From Venturia oleaginea (taxonomy: Eukaryota > Ascomycota > Dothideomycetes > Venturiales > Venturiaceae): 64,000 bases of DNA. The notes beneath the pieces were generated by a model. That model made no database searches. It was not told where the DNA came from and saw nothing but the letters and a program-made list of their open reading frames with translations. This document shows, piece after piece, positions 9,873 through 17,633 of this stretch (the first letter of the stretch is position 1; every line of letters begins with the position of its first letter). The stretch is taken from assembly GCA_013176395.1 (NCBI GenBank), contig JABMLP010000006.1, positions 806,001 to 870,000 of the forward strand, read 5' to 3'. The position numbers and the translations under genes were made by a program.

Positions 9873-11475
9873 AAAAACAGCACACACAGCGAGAACTCAA
9901 TTTTTGGAATTTACAGAAGTATCATCTAAGGATCATCAAAACACCTCTGCCAGTGGCCGCTCCGGCCTCTAGAGGCCATCGCGCGTCCCTCAGCGTCGAT
10001 GAGATATCTCTAGAGTCGCCGTCGCGGCCACCGCAGAGCAAGCAGACGAATACATGAGCAAGCTACACGAACGATGCGTCCACCAAAGACAACAGCAACC
10101 ATCTAGTCACTATCTCCCGGCTAGTCCATCACCCCAGATGACACTGCAACGCTCCGAGTCGACGAGTCACTGCTAGAACGGCAATACCTTCAACACAACT
10201 CAAACACCAGACGCCCGGTGTGCAACAATCGGCACCACACACCACTGCAACGACTAGACAATCTCTCCCAACGTCTTGGCAAACCGTCCTGCTACAAGCT
10301 GTTGCCCAGAGCCTTGAGCCTCTCCCCAAACTGTTGCGTCCCAGTTATGGCATTGGCAAGAGTAGGTGCGCGACACAGTAAGTAGTAAGGACGCATAGAA
10401 GGAGCCTATTGGCGGCAAATCCCCTCCCTGTAAGCTAGCAGACGTAGCCTTGAGCCTCTCCCCAGACTGTTGCGTCCCAGTTATGGCAGTGGCAAGAGTA
10501 GGTGCGCGATATAGCAAGCAGGGAGAGCGACTGGCAGCAGATAGGCTCCGACTATAAGACGACAGGTCTACAACACAATCGGTGCGACACGATACGGCAG
10601 CTGCTAGAGAACCTCATCTACTATCGTCTCCGCAAACCGTCCTGCTGCAAGCTGATGTCCAGAGCCTTGAGCCTCTCCCCAAACTGTTGCGTCCCAGTTA
10701 TGGCATTGGCAAGAGTAGGTGCGCAACACAGTAAGCAGTAAGGACGTATAGAAGGAGCTTATTGGCGGCAAATCCCCTCCCTACAAGCCAGCAGACGTAG
10801 CCTTGAGCCTCTCCCCAGACTGTTGCGTCCCAGTTATGGCATTGGCAAGAGTAGGAGCGCGATATAGCAAGTAGGGAGAGCGACTAGCAGCAGATAGGCT
10901 CCGACTATAAGACGGCAGGTCTATAGCACGATCGGCGCCATACAATACGGCAGCTACCAGACAGCCTCGTCCACGGGCATACCCGGAGTATCACACCGAA
11001 GCAGCGAAATCACGACTACGATGGTTACTATTGTCTCCAGCATCACACAACCAAATACACCGCCGCATAGGAATCTGGTGCAAGGCAACTTTCACAAGCA
11101 GAAACATACTTAGGGAACCCATTGGCCTTGAGGGATAAGGCGAAACAGATAGACAAAGCTGAGCATTAGAGGGAGACTGTAGGTAGAAGGATAGCGAAAC
11201 ACGAGGCATTGCCTCTTGAGTCTACATAGCACAGATATACTAGCAGAATAACCAGTATCTACAAGAGCCAGCGGGCATTTGGAGATACTGGTTAAGGGAA
11301 AAGAGGGAGGACGGAGGGGACAGCTGGTCTTGTTTCAGTGAACGGGGCGAAGTGGGGCGCGGTGGATTATATAATCTATCACGTGTCGGCTGTCTGATGA
11401 AGTCCTCCTAACCGGACATAGCTGCCTGATTAAGCGGCTGCAACCGAGTAGGATAAAATCAATCAATCAATCAAT
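9873..11475 (+). mobile_element. Non-autonomous LINE-derived element, copy A (1.6 kb)
   Basis: The element has no long sense ORF. Its last 315 bp or so (11160-11475) closely match the end of the adjacent LINE (9541-9856). The match covers the last codons of ORF2 (GCTGAGCATT...GACTGTAGGTAG), the 3' UTR and the TCAA tail. Its first bases (AAAAACAGCAC, then CAGCGAGAACT) also resemble the LINE 5' end. The interior is unrelated to the LINE and contains a tandem repeat. A 15-bp target duplication, CTTACGAAACTCTTA, flanks it at 9858-9872 and 11476-11490. This is the structure of a parasite of LINE machinery: a shared 3' recognition end and shared 5' end around a non-coding body. Open frames on the opposite strand are not supported as genes. 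Confidence 0.82.
10281..10986 (+). repeat. 353-bp tandem duplication with nested 136-bp-spaced repeats
   Basis: Inside copy A, a unit beginning AAACCGTCCTGCT at 10281 recurs at 10634, an offset of 353 bp. Each unit holds two copies of a roughly 70-bp block beginning AGCCTTGAGCCTCTCCCC, at 10310 and 10446, then 10663 and 10799. The offset within a unit is 136 bp both times. The second non-autonomous element has only one unit, starting at 15378 with blocks at 15407 and 15543, again 136 bp apart. The extra unit therefore arose by duplication in copy A, or was lost from the other copy. Confidence 0.85.
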
Positions 11476-12673
11476 CTTACGAAACTCTTACCTCTCTACC
11501 TTAGATCCTAAGTGTAATTCGGTGACATGTTCTGAAGTGCCTTGTGTCTTTGTATGGATATGCCGTGCCGTCACAGCCTGTAAAACCCCGCGATTTACAC
11601 CCAAAAGGGTTGTAAATCACAGGTTGTGACCGTAGTGATTACCGTTGGGGTATCAACCTGGGCGCCCGGTGGAGCCTTTTCCAACAGGCGCTACATGGAA
11701 CACCGTGTGTACTCTCATGCTCTGGGGTAGTTCCAACCTGTAGTCGACTTTCCCAACTCTTTCCACAACCCGGAATGGTCCAATCTTGACATGGTCCAAT
11801 TTTGCGCTTGGTTGTTTTGTTTTGATGTTTTTTTGGAGCAGGAAAACCTTATTCCCACCTTCAAAGGTTGGCACCAAAGACCTCTTGTTGTTGTAGCACT
11901 TTGCTGCTCTATAGCTTACAAAATGTAGATCTTACGTCAATTGCCTTTGAACATCCTTGAGTACACCCTGAGCTTCGCATTCTGGGACACCTCTGTTGGT
12001 CCTAGCGGTTTGTAGTACGCTCTTGGTTGATATCCATACAATGCCTTGTGTGGTGAGACCTTGGTTGTTTCTGTAACAGCGCTGCTATAAGCAAATTGAG
12101 CAAGTGGTAAGAGCTTAACCCAATTGTTCTGTCAATAGTTCACGTAGAACCGCAGGTATTGCTCCAAAGTCTGACTCAATCGTTCTGTTTGTCCGTCTGT
12201 CTGGGGATGGTATGCTGTGGATATCTTCTGTTTGATTCCCAGCTGTCCTACCAACAAGGCCCAGAACTTTGATGTCAACCACTTATCTCGATCCGAGATA
12301 ATTTGTTGTGGTATGCCGTGATCACTGAGGACATTCCTCATAAACACATATGAGAGTTCCTCCGCACTCAAGCTCTCTCATTACGGGATAAACTTGCCAC
12401 TCTTCTTAAGTTTGTCAGTAATGAGTGGTTTTTTGTAAATGGAATCGCACTTGACGCCGACGGGACGAAGTCCTTATTGCATCGTATCCGCAACATCCTA
12501 CTTAAAGGCTGTTTCTCTCTCTGTTCTGACATTCTCTTTCCTTCATCAAGTTCGTACCGTCGTCCTTGCATCTCTCGTCATTTTGTCGTGGTGTTGCAAT
12601 CGTGCACCCACCCACCATGCCATGTATTTATCGCTTTACATAGACCTTTTTGCTGTGCTTGGATTTCTAGCCG

Positions 12674-12735
12674 TATAGGGGTTCTGTAGGCATGTGTATG
12701 GCCCTAGCGCTTACGAGGCCTACAGAAACCCTATA
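12674..12735. repeat. 62-bp inverted-repeat mini-element
   Basis: TATAGGGGTTCTGTAGGC at 12674-12691 pairs with the reverse complement of 12718-12735, with one mismatch in 18. The spacer is 26 bp. If the outer TA is a target duplication, this is a miniature Tc1/mariner-type remnant of about 58 bp. Its right TA is the very dinucleotide used by the next element. Confidence 0.5.
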
Positions 12736-13862
12736 ACGTAATTCACTAGCGAGCGGGCCACACCACCGAGCGGGCTACCGAATCGATCATTTCATCTTTG
12801 CAAGCCTCTACACCACCACCTCATGCCTTCTAAAGCCCAGCAAGAAGGCCGATTACTTCTTGCTCTTCAAGCCTATCAAAAAGGCCAAATCACAACTATT
12901 TGCCAAGCTGCATTAGCTTATAATGTACCATACAGTACCCTCAAATATCGCCTCTCTGGACGCGTTGCACGCGTCGAAACGCGCGCAAACAGCCACAAAC
13001 TTACTCCCACAGAGGAAGAAGTCTTAACTCAATGGATTATCTCAATGGATAATCGAGGCTATCCTGCTCGAGTCTGTGCAGTACAGAATGCGGCGAAATT
13101 ACTGCTTCAACAACGCGTCGGTCCCTCAGCCTCAATCGGTATCAACTGGTCTGCCAGGTTCATCAAGCGACAGCCTACCCTGCAATCGAGATTCAATCGC
13201 AAGTACGATTATTAGCGTGCTCAATGCGAAGATCCAGAGCTTATCGGAGCCTGGTTTCGGCTTGTGAGTAATACAATTCAGAAATACGGCATTCAAGAGG
13301 AGGATATCTACAACTTCGATGAGACTGGCTTTGCAATGGGTATTGCAAGCACCTCACGCGTCGTTACTACCTCAGATCGACGGGGCAAGCCACCTCAATT
13401 ACAGCCAGGCGATCGGGAGTGGGTTACAGCAATTGAAGCGACTGTTGGCAGATGAAAATGAGAAATTGAGAGCAGCGAATGAGAGGCAGAAGAGGAAGAG
13501 AGCAGTCAAAAAAAAGCAGATCTCAAAGAAAATAACACTTACAGTTGCAGAGGCACAAGGCCTGATGGAGAATACTGTACAGCAGCCTATACAGGCAAGT
13601 GTTGCTCCTATACAGCAAACAGTTGTTGCAACAACCTCGTCATCAAGTAGTGCAAGTCAAGGGAATTGCTTTGGTTTACCTAGTTGTTTTGTATGTAAGG
13701 GCTTTGACCATGCTGCGAGCGATTGCCCTAAATATCGATAATCTTCTGTATAATAGATAGTCTTGATTAGTAAAGGCGTTGTGGTGGTGTAAGCTTGCAG
13801 AGATGAGATGATCGATTCGGTGGCCCGCTCGGTGGTGTGGCCCGCTCGCTAGTGAATTACGT
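12736..13862 (+). mobile_element. Fot1/pogo-like DNA transposon, internally deleted (1.13 kb)
   Basis: The ends are long terminal inverted repeats starting ACGTAATTCACTAGCGAGCG. They match the reverse complement of the right end for about 62 bp with two differences, and more loosely to about 85 bp. A TA dinucleotide at 12734-12735 and 13863-13864 is the target duplication expected for Tc1/mariner/pogo elements. The interior holds a broken transposase gene. The intact ends mean it could still be moved by an enzyme supplied from elsewhere. Confidence 0.85.
12823..13741 (+). pseudogene. Truncated pogo/Fot1-type transposase
   Basis: From the ATG at 12823 the protein starts MPSKAQQEGRLLLALQAY, with a psq/CENP-B-type helix-turn-helix (TICQAALAYNVPYSTLKYRL) and a second HTH region (LTPTEEEVLTQWI). 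That frame stops at 13215. A second frame, 13264-13455, carries IYNFDETGFAMGI, containing the first catalytic Asp, and GKPPQLQPGDREWVTAIEA. The sequence then jumps straight to a basic coiled C-terminus and a zinc knuckle, CFVCKGFDHAASDCPKY, ending at 13741. The second and third catalytic residues and the rest of the DDE domain are missing, so an internal deletion removed the catalytic core. It cannot encode active transposase. Confidence 0.85.
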
Positions 13863-14337
13863 TATGGCAAGAAGCTTCGCCAAAAGCCCGCTAGTCGCTT
13901 GAAATTGAACTCAATTTCAAGCCAAATATTACCGATATGACTGTGTACGAAATGACTAGGATAGAGTCAAATACTACTCCTGTCATTGGTTCCTCGGATG
14001 GTGGAAGCTTTTTTATCCAATCCAATGTAATGTGTTGCCATGGCTGGGTTGGAATTTCAGCAATCTGCATTACGCCGTACGGTGCCTGCCGGTTGGCCTT
14101 ATTCCTTGCACATTCCACACAATTGCTAACCACATTCCTTACCTTCTGCCTCATTGCAGGAAAGTATGATAAAATGAGTGAAGATGATCAAGCTTGATTT
14201 AATCTACGTTGCAGAAGAGAGGAATATATATACTGCATCACGTGCTGTCACATGCAGTCACGTGCACAATGTGGTGATCGCCCTTATTCTAACAAAGTAA
14301 TATGTTTCCTTCAACCTATCAAAGGTCTTCTGGGAGC

Positions 14338-14952
14338 TGTTACGGGGAACTCGTTTCTCAGTGTTCTCTTGTTCTGGTCCGCAGGTTTGGGGTAAGGGCA
14401 ATATCAGTCTGGAAGTACTTACATTAAGTGCCTTCCCTTGCTCAGGTCCTTTGGAGGCTCACTAGATCCTAGCCGTCCAATGTCTCTCCCAATTCAATTG
14501 TGGTCTAACCAACTTGATCCTCAGATCAACCCTGAACGCTTGTTGATTAGTATGAAGGTTGGGGGTGGGCTTGCTTCATGCACATATACTTGTGCTTGAT
14601 TGTATCTAAGTAAAAGGTTGTTACTGTAGTAGGTTGAAGAAACTCCTATGTGAGAAACACAACATGAGATAACCACAAAGAGAGAAAGGAAAGTCTGTCC
14701 AACGTCCTCCATATATACCCTTCTGGTTCTGGGTGCAAAGATGCATTCCCACACCTCTTGGCTCTCTTCCCACACTTCTTGGCTCTTTCCTACACATTTG
14801 CACCCCTGTATATGTGTGGGGGCTGCCAAGATCTGTGGGGACTATGTAGGCATCACGTGACTCCTGTACGTACTATTCTCTCTTAGGACTGACCCGGTTG
14901 CACCAGTCCCCTCCTGTGCGCCCAAAGGATTCCCCTCCACATCAGTCCTAAC
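14338..14952 (-). repeat. Putative solo LTR (about 615 bp)
   Basis: The segment begins TGTTACGGGG and ends AGTCCTAACA, giving a short TGTTA/TAACA inverted terminus. A TATA box reads on the minus strand (CCATATATACCC on the plus strand near 14710). On the minus strand it begins TGTTAGGACTGATG. I see no retroviral coding sequence next to it and no matching 5-bp target duplication (GGAGC on the left, ACAAC on the right). It may therefore be a rearranged LTR rather than a clean solo. Orientation is inferred from the TATA box only. Confidence 0.45.
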
Positions 14953-14969
14953 AACAACTTCTTGCTATC

Positions 14970-16212
14970 GTACTTAGCACACACAGCGAGAACTCAATTT
15001 TTGGAATTTACAGAAGTATCATCTAAAGATCATCAAAACACCTCTGCCAGTGGCCGCTCCGGCCTCTAGAGGCCATCGCGCGTCCCTCAGCGTCGATGAG
15101 ATACCTCTAGAGTCGTCGTCGCGGCCACGGCATAGCAAGCACACGAATACATGAGCAAGCTACACGAACGATGCGTCCACCAAAGACAACAGCAACCATC
15201 TAGTCACTATCTCCCGGCTAGTCCATCACCCCAGATGACACTGCAACGCTCCGAGTCGACGAGTCACCGCTAGAACGGCAATACCTTCAACACAACCCAA
15301 ACACCAGACGCCCAGTGTGCAACAATCGGCACCACACACCACTGCAACGACTAGACAACCTCTCCCAACGTCTTGGCAAACCGTCCTGCTACAAGCTGTT
15401 GCCCAGAGCCTTGAGCCTCTCCCCAAACTGTTGCGTCCCAATTATGGCATTGGCAAGAGTAGGTGCGCGACACAGTAAGTAGTAAGGACGCATAGAAGGA
15501 GCCTATTGGCGGCAAATCCCCTCCCTGTAAGCTAGCAGACGTAGCCTTGAGCCTCTCCCCAGACTGTTGCGTCCCAGTTATGGCATTGGCAAGAGTAGGA
15601 GCGCGATATAGCAAGCAGGGAGAGCGACTAGCAGCAGGTAGGCTCCGACTATAAGACGGCAGGTCTATAGCACGATCGGCGCCATACAATACGGCAGCTA
15701 CCAGACAGCCTCGTCTACGGGCATACCCGGAGTATCACACCCAAGCAGCGAAATCACGAATACGATGGTTACTATTGTCTCCAGCATCACACAACCAAAT
15801 ACACTGCCGCATAGGAATCTGGTGTGAGGCAACTTTCACAAGCAGAAACATACTTAGGGAACCCATTGGCCTTGAGGGATAAGGCGAAACAGATAGACAA
15901 AGCTGAGCATTAGAGGGAGACTGTAGGTAGAAGGATAGCGAAACACGAGGCATTGCCTCTTGAGTCTACATAGCACAGATATACTAGCAGAGTAACCAGT
16001 ATCTACAAGAGCCCGCGAGCATTTGGAGATAATGGTTAGGGGAAAAGGGGGAGGACGGAGGAGACAGCTGGTCTTGTTTCAGTGAACGGGGCGAAGTGGG
16101 GCGCGGTGGATTATATAATCTATCACGTGTCGGCTGTCTGATGAAGTCCTCTTAACCGGACATACTGTAGCTGCGTGATTAAGCGGCTGCAACCGAGTAG
16201 GATAAAATCAAT
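14970..16212 (+). mobile_element. Non-autonomous LINE-derived element, copy B (1.24 kb)
   Basis: This is a second copy of the element at 9873-11475, collinear and very similar apart from having one internal 353-bp unit instead of two and a shorter TCAA tail. It carries the same LINE-type 3' end. It is flanked by a 15-bp target duplication with one difference, CAACTTCTTGCTATC at 14955-14969 and CAACTTCTTGTTATC at 16213-16227. A few extra bases (GTACTT) precede the conserved start, as often seen at LINE 5' junctions. The mismatch in the duplication suggests some age. Confidence 0.82.
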
Positions 16213-16908
16213 CAACTTCTTGTTATCCAACCATCCTCTGCAAGTCCCGCTGTCCCTGCTCTTCGGCCTTGGGGTGATCTGTAACATCCCGTTGGACAAA
16301 GACACCATCAAGCAAGTAATTAAATTGCGAACGGAGGGACTGAAAGACGTTTTCTTTATTGACTTTGCGCCGAGCCCGTTTGCCACCTTGAAATTGGATA
16401 AAAGCTTGGATAATGCCTTTGCAAACCTTTGTCGATCCAAGCGAGAGATCTCGAAAACCGTATCTCTCGATCAGGACAGTCTACGTAAGAAGAAAATGTT
16501 GTATTGTAAAGAAGTTCAGCTAAATCTCATTGATAGTGCCCGTCTCTTGTTGTAGACAAGCCTTAGAATCGCTTTCCCGATGGTTATGGAGCTTTTTCTA
16601 AAGATTTCACTGCATACATAAGAGCACACAAATTGGAGCGTGTTCTAGGTCTCCAAGTCGTTCAAGAAACGGTCACAAACATGACGGATATTGCCTTCTC
16701 CACATGTACCATCATGGTGGAGGAAAGTGATACACAGTCTGAGTCTATCCCAACAGAATGGCGCACTATGGATGAGGGCATGAACAGTCTCACCGTCTAT
16801 GAGACCCACGGAGTCGTCGATGGTGTTCACAGGCGTTTCAACGCGGGGACACCCGGAAACATACGGGAGGCAATAGACTGTTTACAGGAGCTAGGAGTGC
16901 TGAAATGA
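16213..16908 (+). pseudogene. Unidentified gene remnant right of the transposon block
   Basis: Protein-like sequence resumes directly at the right target duplication of the non-autonomous LINE. One frame runs to a stop at 16555 (for example DKDTIKQVIKLRTEGLKDVF and DSLRKKKMLYCKEVQLNL). After about 80 bp a second frame, 16633-16908, encodes 91 residues ending AIDCLQELGVLK. Amino-acid composition looks like a normal globular protein, not like repeat DNA. I do not recognise the family. The 5' part is missing or lies beyond the transposons. The two frames could be exons, but no clean splice pair joins them. It is probably a host gene truncated by the insertions. Confidence 0.35.
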
Positions 16909-17633
16909 CGTTCTGATCAAGCTTGACTGGATGAAATGGTAATTTGAGCTACGTCGTGGCGGACGAGAGTGGAATCAACGGTGTCAGAATGAGCATTTAT
17001 TTAGTTGTCTGCTGTGGAAGTTGCATAATAGAGATGTTCATCCACCGACCGCTACGTCCTCACTTCCATTTTTTTTTAGCCGGATAGAGGCATGAACAGG
17101 CTCAAATGCGTCGGTACCCGACGACGGAATAAAGTCAGCGGCTGTCCCTCAGGCAGAAAATTATGCCTCGCTACCAACCAAAATTATTTGTTCTCCAGCG
17201 GTAGAACTTCCAAGGCCTTGGGATAATGCACATGTCGCATTAGTGCCCGACGCAGTCTCTTCAAGGAAGTGTGCAGCGGCAGCGTCTTGCGGGAAACTTA
17301 GGACTGTGTTTGGACCATCGTTGTCCACATGACCTTAGCACTTCCCTTGGGAAATGCAAGATGTGTCGTGGTCGAGCCTTATTTGATAAGTCGGTCTGGC
17401 AAGTGACCAGAAATTATGCATCTGATCTGAACGCGCAAGACTCCGTCTGCGGGAGGAAAGCAAGGTTTTACCGGGTCGTCCCGGGATGTTGCTCTCCGTT
17501 GCGTAGAAGCTTCTAGAATGCTACTGGTTGCTTTCGCCCAGTGTTGTTGCCCCTCAATCAGGAAGAAAAAAAACAGAAACATCACGTGTAACAAATCCTC
17601 TCCTATAGTGTATAATAGAATGCTTGGAATTCT
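16909..17633. other. No gene seen
   Basis: There are only short frames without recognisable motifs. The right part serves as the 3' flank of the minus-strand kinase gene. Confidence 0.5.

Larger units (their letters stand above)
3848..11575 (-). repeat. Gypsy-type LTR (about 173 bp) split by two nested LINE insertions
   Basis: The left end at 3848-3862 reads TGTGACGGCACGGCA. The right end at 11561-11575 is its exact reverse complement, a 15-bp perfect terminal inverted repeat starting TG and ending CA. Removing the LINE (3933-9856), the short element (9873-11475) and their target duplications joins 3848-3932 to about 11488-11575, giving roughly 173 bp. Gypsy integrase remnants on the minus strand lie immediately to the right, so this is the 3' LTR of that element. 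The left part contains a perfect 13-bp inverted repeat (3856-3868 and 3875-3887, 6-bp loop) built around CACGTG. Confidence 0.7.
11578..14200 (-). pseudogene. Gypsy retrotransposon integrase remnant, interrupted
   Basis: Read on the minus strand, the pieces run 14154 to 13891, 12371 to 12132 and 11877 to 11653. The first has the integrase zinc-binding remnant CVECARNKANRQAPYG and the start of the core, HITLDWIKKLP, with its catalytic-region Asp. The second has the core motifs DHGIPQQIISDRD and STAYHPQTDGQTERL. The region between them and the last piece reads WVKLLPLAQFAYSS and ALYGYQP, as expected of gypsy integrase. The last piece, KLDHVKIGPFRVVERVG, is the C-terminal domain before the 3' LTR. 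There are stops and frameshifts throughout, so it is dead. The Fot1-like element at 12736-13862 and the short inverted-repeat element beside it interrupt the core. Gag, protease and RT are missing. About 12440-12670 is unexplained sequence in the gap. Confidence 0.82.

Noticed and set aside
10129..10517. Minus-strand frames inside the short LINE-derived elements, similar between the two copies
   Set aside because: Their similarity only reflects that the elements are copies of each other. They change frame between repeats and have no protein motif.
11394..11425. Hammerhead-ribozyme-like core (CTGATGA followed by a GTCC/GGAC stem) in the LINE-type 3' ends
   Set aside because: The GAAA that must follow stem II is absent (ATAGC instead), and no cleavage-site stem is formed. 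The match is limited to half of the core.
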